This document shows, in pieces, positions 1-5,234 of a DNA stretch of 5,234 nucleotides. Within the stretch, counting starts at the first letter, position 1, and every line of letters starts with the position of its first letter. A program made the translations under genes and the position numbers. Source of the stretch: Bacillota bacterium (GTDB lineage: Bacteria; Bacillota; Clostridia; Peptostreptococcales; Anaerovoracaceae); the NCBI GenBank assembly GCA_016284485.1, contig JAEEOX010000206.1:1-5234 (forward strand). Reading direction: 5' to 3'. The notes beneath the pieces were generated by a model that saw only the letters and a program-made list of their open reading frames with translations, did not search any database and was not told the DNA's origin.

Positions 1-534
1 CACTCCTTCTCCTGTCATGAGCATCCTCTTGGTGTGATACAGGAGTCCGCCCAGTTCGGCGTGGTGATTCTTGGAAGCGGCAGGATAGTAAAGGAGCCTG
101 TCTCTGTTGTCCCTGAGAACTCTGAGGGCAATTGCCTTCAGGTCTTCATCCCTGAAGCTCTCAGCTGTCTCCTCAAGGTATCTCAGCATCTCGGCGGGAT
201 CTTCAGGAGCCACCTTCACATAGTCGCCCATGTTGAAGGAATCTTCCTCATACTTTTCAGGCTCGGCCTTCCTGATACGCTGGATCCTCAGCTGAAGCTG
301 GCCGTTGAATTCGGTGACGGTGGCGATTACCTTAACGATGTCTTTTTCCTTAAGTTCCCTGTCTCCGGGAGCCACTTCCCACTTCTTGCCGTTGACTTCG
401 CCGGTCTTGTCACAGAGTATCACGTCCAGGTAAAGCTTGCCTGTGGAACCTGTCCTCACCGCCGATGACTTCAGCATGAAATATTCTTTTACTTCAGAGT
501 CTTTCTTAAGATCTCTTACAAATGTTTCCTTCAT
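1..534 (-). CDS. yhaM: YhaM-type 3'-5' exoribonuclease (OB-fold plus HD domain), partial: C-terminus beyond the left edge
   Basis: The first 178 codons are visible and the frame is open to base 1. Residues about 10-90 look like a nucleic-acid-binding OB-fold, including YLDVILCDKTGEV and NGQLQLRIQRI. After a linker and helical segment comes the start of an HD metal-dependent phosphohydrolase domain: NHHAELGGLLYHTKRML at 156-172, with His157, His158 and His167 as likely metal or catalytic ligands. This order (OB-fold, then HD) and the HHA..GGLL.HT signature match the YhaM/Cbf1 family, cytosolic 3'-5' exoribonucleases of about 310-320 residues in Firmicutes, so a little over half is present. The metal-binding HD pair itself lies outside the window. 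The ATG at 534 is preceded by AGAGG with a suitable gap. The gene lies 19 nt after nadE and is probably the fourth gene of the operon that starts near 4545. Family assignment is firm; the RNA substrate is inferred from the family. Confidence 0.87.
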   Translation of the reverse strand, partial: MKETFVRDLKKDSEVKEYFMLKSSAVRTGSTGKLYLDVILCDKTGEVNGKKWEVAPGDRELKEKDIVKVIATVTEFNGQLQLRIQRIRKAEPEKYEEDSFNMGDYVKVAPEDPAEMLRYLEETAESFRDEDLKAIALRVLRDNRDRLLYYPAASKNHHAELGGLLYHTKRMLMTGEGV

Positions 535-553
535 GTTTTCCTCTCATTGCCCC

Positions 554-1297
554 TTATTCCGGATCGTATTCGAAGCAGTCCATGTATTTGAGCTTGAATG
601 CGTTTATCTTGTGGAGATGGTCTATCCTCTCCTTGGTCGCAGGATCGTCGATGACGCCCTCTCTGATGTATCTGTCGAGCACAGCGTAGGTGAAGCCCAG
701 ATTGTCTTCGTCAGTCTTTTCCTGGAGTCCGTCGGAGGGCACCTTGTCCACGTACTTGTCGGGAAGTCCCAGAACTCTTCCTATTGCCTTGACTTCCTGT
801 ACGGTCAGTCTGGAGATGGGTCCGAAGTCCCCTGCCCCGTCACCGTACCTGGTGGCGTATCCCACATAGTCCTCGGACAGGTTGCATGTGTTGGCCACAC
901 GGCCGTTCAGGCACTGTGACACTGCGTAGGTCACGGACATCCTCAGTCTGGGCGGCAGGTTGACGATGCTCTGCTTGGTTACTGCGTCCTCGCCCAGAGC
1001 CTGTCTCAGTCCGGCCTCCACGGCGTCTGCCGCAGGCCCGATGTTCACCTCGTAATACTTGATGCCCAGGAATTCGCAGATCCCGTAGGACATGTCGATG
1101 TCAGGCTGCACATTTCTGGGAAGGAGGACTCCGATGACCTTGTCCTTGCCAAGGGCCTCCACCAAAAGGGCTGCCACTATTGAAGAGTCCTTGCCTCCGG
1201 AGATGGCGACCACTCCGTTGCATCCCGGTCCGTTCAACGCGAACCAGTCTCTTATCCACTGTACTACTTCATTCTTTACTTTCAAAGCGTCAAACAT
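554..1297 (-). CDS. nadE: NH3-dependent NAD+ synthetase
   Basis: The product is 247 residues and catalyses the last step of NAD biosynthesis: nicotinate adenine dinucleotide is adenylated with ATP and then amidated to NAD+ in the cytosol. Visible signatures are the N-type ATP pyrophosphatase P-loop SGGKDSS at 33-39, NLPPRLRMSVTYAVSQ from 113, the segment NLSEDYVGYATRYGDGAGD at 139-157 that lines the dinucleotide and ATP sites in this family, and PSDGLQEKTDEDNLGFTY at 187-204. There is no N-terminal nitrilase-type glutaminase domain and the length fits the short form, so free ammonia is the expected nitrogen donor. The ATG at 1297 follows the stop of the upstream PBP gene by one base, and its ribosome binding site (GGGGGA) lies inside the last codons of that gene, which suggests translational coupling. 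yhaM follows 19 nt after the TAA. The gene appears intact. Having nadE downstream of cell-wall genes says little about its function and probably reflects shared growth-linked transcription. Confidence 0.96.
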   Translation of the reverse strand: MFDALKVKNEVVQWIRDWFALNGPGCNGVVAISGGKDSSIVAALLVEALGKDKVIGVLLPRNVQPDIDMSYGICEFLGIKYYEVNIGPAADAVEAGLRQALGEDAVTKQSIVNLPPRLRMSVTYAVSQCLNGRVANTCNLSEDYVGYATRYGDGAGDFGPISRLTVQEVKAIGRVLGLPDKYVDKVPSDGLQEKTDEDNLGFTYAVLDRYIREGVIDDPATKERIDHLHKINAFKLKYMDCFEYDPE

Positions 1298-1298
1298 T

Positions 1299-2612
1299 TC
1301 AGTTTCCCCCGTTTACTATCTGCTGAAGGACCGTGTTGGCCACAGGTCCCGCCACCGTCGCTCCCGCGCCGGCGTTCTCCAGCATCACTATAAAGGCGTA
1401 GTCTCCCGCAAAACCGCTGAACCACGCATTGGTGGCTGCGCCCTGCACCGTCTCAGCAGAACCGGACTTGGCTCCTATGCTGAGCCCCGGGAAGTTCTCT
1501 GCGCCGTAATTCTGTTCCACGTTATTCACCATGAGGGCCTTGAGCCTCTGGGCCGTAGCCTCATCCATGAGGGTCACGGACCCGTTGTCCTCTCCCTTGA
1601 TCAGGGTGGGTATCCGTGCACTGCCGTCATTGGCTATGGCTCCCATGAACACCATCATGGACAGCGGATTGACCATGTCCTCTCCCTGCCCGATGCCGGA
1701 CCAGGCCAGAGCCACGTCATCTGCTGCGAAGTTGAAAGATCCGGCTGCGGTCTTGATCCCGTTTATGTCGTAGGAATCTGTCAGCCTCATCCTGTCAACG
1801 TATTCCTGCATCTTTTCCGCCCCTATGTCGACGGCCAACTGCCCGAAATAGCAGTTGCAGGATGATGCCAGAGCTCCCGCAAAGTCCACCTCACCGTGGG
1901 CCTTGGGGCAGGTAACGTTGTTGCCTCCGATGTTGACCGATCCCGTGCAGGTGAAGGTCCTCTCTGTAAGTCCGTCCAGGTTCTCGATGGCCGCTGCAGC
2001 GGTCACCACCTTGAAGATGGATCCCGGAGTGAAGGTGGCACTGGTCACCTTGTTGATGTAGGCTCCCTCAGCAGCTGTCTGGATGGCGTCCTTATTGGAG
2101 GGGTCCACCGTGGGAGTGCTGACCAGAGTCATGATCTCACCTGTTTTGTAATTGTATACGCACACCAGTCCGTTCCTGTTACCTATGGCGGAATATGCGG
2201 TCTGGTTGTAGTCGCTGTCGATGGAAAGGGCCACTGTTCCGCCCTTCCTTCCGAAGAATCCTTCTGTCCCCGTTATCCTGTTGTAGCCTGCAAGCCTGGA
2301 CCTGAAGACCACGTTGGCTCCCGTGGGACTGCCGTAGTTCACGTCGCCGGTAATGGTCGCCACCGACCTTCTCTCGTACTCAGTCCCGAGATAAGCCGGA
2401 CCGTCGGGGGTAAACTGAAGCAGAGTCTTGCCGTCTCTGTCCGTCAGTTTGCCGCAGATCAGCTGACCGTTGCTGAAGATGTGGCTGTTGTAGCTCTTGA
2501 CTGCCCATTCATCGCCGTGAAGTTCGAGCCTCACCACGAAGAACACCAGTCCCGCCAGCATGGCCAGAACCAGAAGCAGACATATGGTCGCTCTTCCTTC
2601 AAGCTTCTTCAT
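1299..2612 (-). CDS. Class B penicillin-binding protein (monofunctional D,D-transpeptidase, PbpA/FtsI-like)
   Basis: A 437-residue membrane-anchored peptidoglycan transpeptidase. Residues about 8-28 form an uncleaved signal anchor (CLLLVLAMLAGLVFFVV), placing the rest outside the membrane. A short N-terminal module follows (TDRDGKTLL at 57-65 is typical of class B PBPs), then the transpeptidase domain. All three active-site motifs are present: SxxK as S198-I-F-K201 with the acylated serine 198, SxN as S251-C-N253, and KSG at 382-384. Cysteines 222 and 235 before KAHG (237-240) resemble the CxG...C....HG segment I recall in PbpA-like clostridial and actinobacterial proteins. At 437 residues it is shorter than typical FtsI or PBP2 (about 550-700) because the N-terminal region is reduced, and it has no PASTA repeats. 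The ATG overlaps the TGA of the SEDS gene as ATGA (2609-2612), so the two are translationally coupled. This pairing predicts that it cross-links the glycan made by that SEDS partner. Whether it serves division, elongation or sporulation cannot be decided here. Confidence 0.93.
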   Translation of the reverse strand: MKKLEGRATICLLLVLAMLAGLVFFVVRLELHGDEWAVKSYNSHIFSNGQLICGKLTDRDGKTLLQFTPDGPAYLGTEYERRSVATITGDVNYGSPTGANVVFRSRLAGYNRITGTEGFFGRKGGTVALSIDSDYNQTAYSAIGNRNGLVCVYNYKTGEIMTLVSTPTVDPSNKDAIQTAAEGAYINKVTSATFTPGSIFKVVTAAAAIENLDGLTERTFTCTGSVNIGGNNVTCPKAHGEVDFAGALASSCNCYFGQLAVDIGAEKMQEYVDRMRLTDSYDINGIKTAAGSFNFAADDVALAWSGIGQGEDMVNPLSMMVFMGAIANDGSARIPTLIKGEDNGSVTLMDEATAQRLKALMVNNVEQNYGAENFPGLSIGAKSGSAETVQGAATNAWFSGFAGDYAFIVMLENAGAGATVAGPVANTVLQQIVNGGN

Positions 2613-4513
2613 TTGCCTGCACCCCCTCTCACCGCAAGGCTGGCATGCAGCCTGGTATCCGCCGATTTAAGGAACGCCAGCAGCGCCCAGGACACGATCA
2701 TGGACGTGCCTCCGTTGGACACGAAGGGGAATGTCACTCCCGTGAAGGGAAGGATGTCCGTGCACCCGAAGATGTTGAGCATGGTCTGGAACACGAACAT
2801 AGACATGGCTCCGCAGGCTGCTATGGTGTAGAAAGCCGACCGTCCGGATGTTATGGACCTCACCGCGAAAAACGCCAGCGCCACAATGGACAGCACCGCG
2901 AAGCATGCGATTATAAGTCCCCACTCTTCTATGAGCATTCCGAAGACCGTATCCGTATCCGCCGCGAACTCTCTTGAAAGCCATCCTGATCCTGCGCCTG
3001 TCCCCAGCAGTCCTCCCGAGGCCGAAGCCGTCAGGGTCCTGGTCTGCTGGTACCCGCCGTTATTGATGAAGTCCGGCTCCCACACGTGGGTCCAGGTTGC
3101 GAACCTAGTGGCTATGTACGGGCGGAACTTCAGTATTATGAATCCTCCCGCTCCGGCTGCGCCCACCAGAAGCAGCAGCTGGGATATCTCACCGGATCTC
3201 AGGAACGAGATCACAAGGTATGTTACGAAGAATATGAGGGCTGTTCCGAAATCTCCCATGAGTGCCAGAGCCGCCAGGCAGAAAAGGGAGAATGCAAGGT
3301 AGAGATACAGGTTCTTTTTTCTGAACAGTTCGTCCAGAGTACCCGCTCCCGCCCACACGAATACCACTTTCACCAGCTCCGACGGCTGGAAAGAGACGCC
3401 GGCTATGGACAGCCAGTTTTTTGCGCCGTTGGTGTAGGTGCTGAAGACCAGGTTGACCACCAGAAGGGCTGCCGCCGCCACCATCAGGAAGATCCTGACC
3501 TGCTTGGAGCGGTCAAGTTCGCTGAGGAAAAGGCACATGATGAAGAGTATGGTGACTCCCAGCGCTATGGCGATGGTCTGGGTCAAGAGATCCGCGGGAT
3601 TCTTGGCTGCAATGACCGCCAGGCTCAGGGTGCAGAGGAAGAAAGCCATGATCTCCATCTCCAGGCCCCTCCTCTTCGATATCCTCACAGCCGCCACGTA
3701 TATCCATTCGATCAGGAAAAGTCCTCCGAAAGCGGTGAGAAGCGACATGGTGTACTGCTCATCCTTGACCATCCAGAGCTGCAGGAACGTAAGTATCTGG
3801 AAAAGCGTCAGCGCCGCCATGGACGGGCCTGCAGACATCACGTTGGTGTCGTCCAGACGCATCTCCAGGTTGTTTTTCTTTTCTTCAAGTGATATGGGAA
3901 GAAGCGTGAACTCGGTGTGTCCGCTCCTCAGGGTGTCGCCGTATTCAAGCTCCACCGCAGGGCCTTCGATTCCCTTCCCTTTGGAGATGAGAACAGGCTC
4001 ATCATCGCGGTCGCCCTTGTCCCTGATCTCAGATTCCTTGAGATAATCCAGGTAAGCGTTCCTGTCACCGTGGCTCTCCGCCCTGAAATCTTTATAGCTC
4101 TCCTTGCCCTTCGGCTCGATGAGCCAGGTACCGTTCAGCGACCCCAGGTCTCTGTATGTCCAGACGCCGTCCTCATCTCTGATCAGAAGACCCTGGTTTC
4201 TGGACAGTGAGCTGTCCTTCACGCTTACGTCGCAGGACTTGCCGCGGCCGATCACGTTCTCCCAATGGGTCAGTGGCTCACTTATCTCTTTGGCAGGGAC
4301 CATGTTGCCGTTCTCATCCGCGGCGTAGGTCACCACCTTGAGGTAGGCCCAGACTTCCGCAGGATTCTTGGAACGCACCAGAGATACGATACACCTTACC
4401 AGTATGTAGAGTCCGAGTATTACAAATATGGGTCTGAGCGTCATACTGATCACGTCAGAGCCGATGTCCAGGCTCATGAGAACCTCACGGACTTTTTCAA
4501 AAAATTCTCCCAC
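2609..4513 (-). CDS. FHA domain-SEDS fusion: FtsW/RodA/SpoVE-family peptidoglycan glycosyltransferase
   Basis: A 634-residue membrane protein in two parts. After one hydrophobic segment (about 26-46), residues about 57-207 resemble an FHA phosphothreonine-binding domain: G89-R90, S104-R105-N106-Q107, SLNGTWL at 125-131 and a closing YGDTLRSGHTEFTLLP at 191-206. The Arg, Ser and Asn expected to contact phosphothreonine are kept, but the usual His of SxxH is Gln107, and a charged insert of about 55 residues (132-187) splits the domain. From about 231 there are some ten membrane segments with SEDS hallmarks: NGAKNWLSIAGVSFQPSE at 362-379, GDFGTAL at 420-426, DTVF...EEWG with Asp521 matching the catalytic Asp of FtsW/RodA, and TGVTFPFVSNGGTSM at 591-605. 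The expected reaction is lipid II polymerisation at the outer membrane face, with FHA in the cytosol. It is the first gene of the operon and is coupled to a class B PBP, its presumed transpeptidase partner. FHA links to SEDS/PBP genes are known in Actinobacteria and Clostridia. The cognate kinase is not in the window. Confidence 0.93.
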   Translation of the reverse strand: MGEFFEKVREVLMSLDIGSDVISMTLRPIFVILGLYILVRCIVSLVRSKNPAEVWAYLKVVTYAADENGNMVPAKEISEPLTHWENVIGRGKSCDVSVKDSSLSRNQGLLIRDEDGVWTYRDLGSLNGTWLIEPKGKESYKDFRAESHGDRNAYLDYLKESEIRDKGDRDDEPVLISKGKGIEGPAVELEYGDTLRSGHTEFTLLPISLEEKKNNLEMRLDDTNVMSAGPSMAALTLFQILTFLQLWMVKDEQYTMSLLTAFGGLFLIEWIYVAAVRISKRRGLEMEIMAFFLCTLSLAVIAAKNPADLLTQTIAIALGVTILFIMCLFLSELDRSKQVRIFLMVAAAALLVVNLVFSTYTNGAKNWLSIAGVSFQPSELVKVVFVWAGAGTLDELFRKKNLYLYLAFSLFCLAALALMGDFGTALIFFVTYLVISFLRSGEISQLLLLVGAAGAGGFIILKFRPYIATRFATWTHVWEPDFINNGGYQQTRTLTASASGGLLGTGAGSGWLSREFAADTDTVFGMLIEEWGLIIACFAVLSIVALAFFAVRSITSGRSAFYTIAACGAMSMFVFQTMLNIFGCTDILPFTGVTFPFVSNGGTSMIVSWALLAFLKSADTRLHASLAVRGGAGK

Positions 4514-4517
4514 TGGT

Positions 4518-4526
4518 CCCTCCTTT
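4518..4526 (-). promoter_or_regulatory. Strong Shine-Dalgarno fixing the GTG start of the FHA-SEDS gene
   Basis: Read on the minus strand this is AAAGGAGGG followed by ACCA and GTG, an almost perfect anti-16S match at normal spacing. It supports the GTG at 4513-4511 over the first internal ATG (codon 13), which would also remove the start of the N-terminal segment. Confidence 0.85.
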
Positions 4527-4551
4527 CTTATTTCTTCCTATAGATAGTTGA

Positions 4552-4580
4552 ATTATATCACATATGGGGTTTGATGCCAA
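4552..4580 (-). promoter_or_regulatory. Sigma-70/SigA-type promoter of the cell-wall operon
   Basis: On the minus strand the -35 is TTGGCA (4580-4575, five of six consensus bases) and the -10 is TATAAT (4557-4552, perfect), separated by exactly 17 bp. A TG one base before the -10 (TGA-TATAAT) adds an extended -10 element. Transcription would start near 4545, leaving a leader of about 30 nt before the GTG. No operator or riboswitch is evident in the leader. This is a seen motif match; activity is inferred. Confidence 0.88.
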
Positions 4581-4678
4581 CTAAAAAGCCTGCTTCGTAC
4601 CCGATGCGGGGCTGGGGTGTTTTGCGGGAATCGTATACAATTCCGGCATATTGTACGTGGGGATTTCTGGTGATAAGC
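4581..4678. other. Intergenic stretch with little recognisable content
   Basis: This lies between the operon promoter and the repeat array. It holds no credible gene and no clear terminator. Its left half is G-rich on the plus strand (GCGGGGCTGGGGTG near 4606-4619). At 4632-4657 there is an imperfect inverted repeat (CGTATACAAT...ATTGTACG, 8 bp between the arms with a two-base bulge). GC content falls sharply after about 4660, which may mark a boundary between two regions of different origin. Confidence 0.5.
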
Positions 4679-4873
4679 TTTTACTGTATAATTTTAATTT
4701 TTTTATTTCGTACAGTACCAAAAGTCCATCTTTTACTGTACATTTGCAAAAAATACAATTTGTACAGTACCTCTTCTCCCGGAATTACTGTACATATTGA
4801 AAAAATCAAATTATTACAGTAATTTGCTCCTGCAATTACTGTACAGAATCAAAAAATGTGTTCCATACAGTAA
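4679..4873. repeat. Array of four regularly phased inverted-repeat units, TTACTGTA-N22-TACAGTA
   Basis: Eight copies of TAC(T/A)GTA alternate in orientation. Left arms TTACTGTA start at 4681, 4733, 4785 and 4836; right arms TACAGTA start at 4711, 4763, 4815 and 4866. The start-to-start distance between arms is 30 bp in all four units, and the unit period is 52, 52 and 51 bp, close to five helical turns. Perfect arm lengths are 7 bp (unit 1), 9 bp (unit 2, TACTGTACA/TGTACAGTA), 10 bp (unit 3, AATTACTGTA/TACAGTAATT) and 8 bp (unit 4). Units 1-2 share TTTTACTGTA and TACAGTACC; units 3-4 share AATTACTGTACA and TACAGTAA, so the array looks duplicated in two subtypes. Units 2-4 keep AAAAAAT or a near copy between the arms. 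The last arm ends 24 bp before the ATG at 4897. The array could be a set of operators for a dimeric repressor or the encoded protein, DNA looping or bending sites, or leader RNA hairpins. The repeats are directly visible; the role is unknown. Confidence 0.85.
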
Positions 4874-4885
4874 ACATGATCCAAA

Positions 4886-4890
4886 AGGGG
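4886..4890 (+). promoter_or_regulatory. Ribosome binding site AGGGG deciding the start of the rightmost gene
   Basis: AGGGG lies 6 nt before the ATG at 4897. An in-frame ATG also exists at 4876, seven codons upstream, but only the repeat arm TACAGTAAAC precedes it and there is no Shine-Dalgarno, so 4897 is preferred. Confidence 0.65.
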
Positions 4891-4896
4891 AAAAAA

Positions 4897-5234
4897 ATGA
4901 GATTATCAAAGAACAATTTATTGGCGAGAGCATTTTATTTGAAGCAGTTGATCGCAGAAAAGACCGAAAAACTTAAAAATGCTCCGAAAGGCAAACTATA
5001 TGTCAGTACATGCAATGGACACTGTCAATTTCTCATCGCAGCTGATAATGGTGACAGAAAATATCTCAGCAAACAGGAGCGCACCCTGATCAAAGCCTTA
5101 GCTCAAAAGGACTATGACCAGAAGGTCATTGCATCTGCACGTTCTGAACTGTCTACACTTAGCATTCTTCTGAAAAAATACGACGCAGGTATTGCCGAAG
5201 ATATTTTTGAAAAGCTCACGCCTGCCAGAAGGAA
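4897..5234 (+). CDS. Hypothetical protein, N-terminal 112 residues, truncated by the right edge
   Basis: The frame is open from the ATG to the window end with no stop. The visible part starts with a charged helical segment (residues 5-28, LLARAFYLKQLIAEKTEKLK), then two probable beta-strands (KLYVSTCNGHCQFLIA, 33-48), then NGDRKYLSKQERTLIKALAQKDY (51-73), a helical stretch to about 94, and KYDAGIAEDIFEKLTPARR at the end. It has no signal peptide, membrane segment or catalytic motif. From memory, this N-terminal pattern resembles a family of uncharacterised proteins, often multicopy, in gut Clostridia, whose C-terminal half I recall as restriction-endonuclease-like (a SKSE motif). That half is not in the window, so no function is assigned. 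GC content is about 41% over 4921-5220 by hand count, lower than the 53-60% of sampled lines in the left operon, and the gene sits behind an AT-rich repeat array, both consistent with horizontal acquisition. No convincing promoter is seen. The TATAAT at 4687-4692 inside repeat unit 1 lacks a good -35, but would make the whole array part of the leader. Confidence 0.8.
   Translation, partial: MRLSKNNLLARAFYLKQLIAEKTEKLKNAPKGKLYVSTCNGHCQFLIAADNGDRKYLSKQERTLIKALAQKDYDQKVIASARSELSTLSILLKKYDAGIAEDIFEKLTPARR

Noticed and set aside
1092..1865. Long plus-strand open frames opposite the operon (for example 34-468, 437-919, 1092-1865, 1896-2831, 3086-3892)
   Set aside because: They lie antisense to genes with clear family motifs, lack ribosome binding sites and encode no recognisable domains. 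They are frame shadows of GC-rich coding sequence.
2667..2984. Minus-strand 105-codon frame within the SEDS gene
   Set aside because: It lies in another frame of the SEDS C-terminal coding region, which is itself supported by catalytic motifs. The Arg/His/Val-rich product is typical of a shadow.
4581..4630. Rho-independent terminator in the G-rich stretch
   Set aside because: There is no convincing GC stem followed by a T-run on either strand, and its position between divergent genes does not call for a terminator.
4664..4692. Plus-strand promoter with TATAAT at 4687-4692
   Set aside because: The -10 is perfect, but the hexamer 17 bp upstream (TTTCTG) is a poor -35 and there is no proper extended -10; in AT-rich DNA this can be chance. 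Kept only as a possibility in the rightmost gene entry.
4571..4822. 83-codon open frame on the plus strand
   Set aside because: It starts inside the operon promoter, has no ribosome binding site, runs through the repeats and reads like random AT-rich translation.
4797..4825. Plus-strand promoter TTGAAA-17-TAATTT
   Set aside because: The -35 is fair but the -10 matches only three of six consensus bases, and it overlaps repeat unit 3.
4681..4872. LexA (SOS) boxes
   Set aside because: TACTGTA and TACAGTA match the arms of the E. coli LexA box, but there they are a few bases apart, here 22. Clostridial LexA recognises a different GAAC...GTTC type site.
4679..4873. CRISPR array
   Set aside because: The spacing is regular, but the conserved parts are only 7-10 bp arms in alternating orientation, with no repeat of 23 bp or more kept between units and no cas gene in view.

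Overview
The window looks like a chromosomal segment from a member of the Clostridia (Bacillota), probably a gut or host-associated anaerobe. This rests on the protein families and their tight packing: a SEDS polymerase with an FHA domain, a short class B PBP, a clostridial-type ammonia-dependent NAD synthetase and a YhaM-type exoribonuclease. No rRNA or other taxonomic marker is present, so this is inference.

Positions 1-4580 hold a four-gene operon on the minus strand, read right to left. A near-consensus promoter (-10 at 4552-4557, -35 at 4575-4580) drives: (i) a 634-aa FHA-SEDS fusion of the FtsW/RodA/SpoVE family, starting at a GTG; (ii) a 437-aa class B penicillin-binding protein (transpeptidase), overlapping it by 4 nt; (iii) nadE, one base further on; (iv) yhaM, 19 nt further on and cut by the left edge after 178 codons. 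The first two form a cognate glycosyltransferase/transpeptidase pair for septal or elongation peptidoglycan. The FHA domain suggests input from a Ser/Thr kinase. nadE and yhaM are housekeeping genes for cofactor synthesis and RNA turnover, carried on the same transcript. No terminator is seen because the operon runs off the left edge.

Positions 4514-4896 form a 383-bp divergent intergenic region. Next to the operon lie its promoter and then about 100 bp with little recognisable structure. From about 4679 the sequence becomes very AT-rich and contains a regular array of four units. Each unit is an inverted pair TTACTGTA...TACAGTA with exactly 30 bp between the starts of its two arms, and the units repeat every 52, 52 and 51 bp. 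The array ends 24 bp before the next start codon.

Positions 4897-5234 (plus strand) hold the first 112 codons of an unrecognised or hypothetical protein. Its GC content is about 41% by hand count, against about 53-60% in sampled lines of the left operon. The AT-rich repeat array together with this compositionally different gene is the most unusual part of the window. It may be an acquired locus whose repeats act as operators or as leader RNA hairpins.
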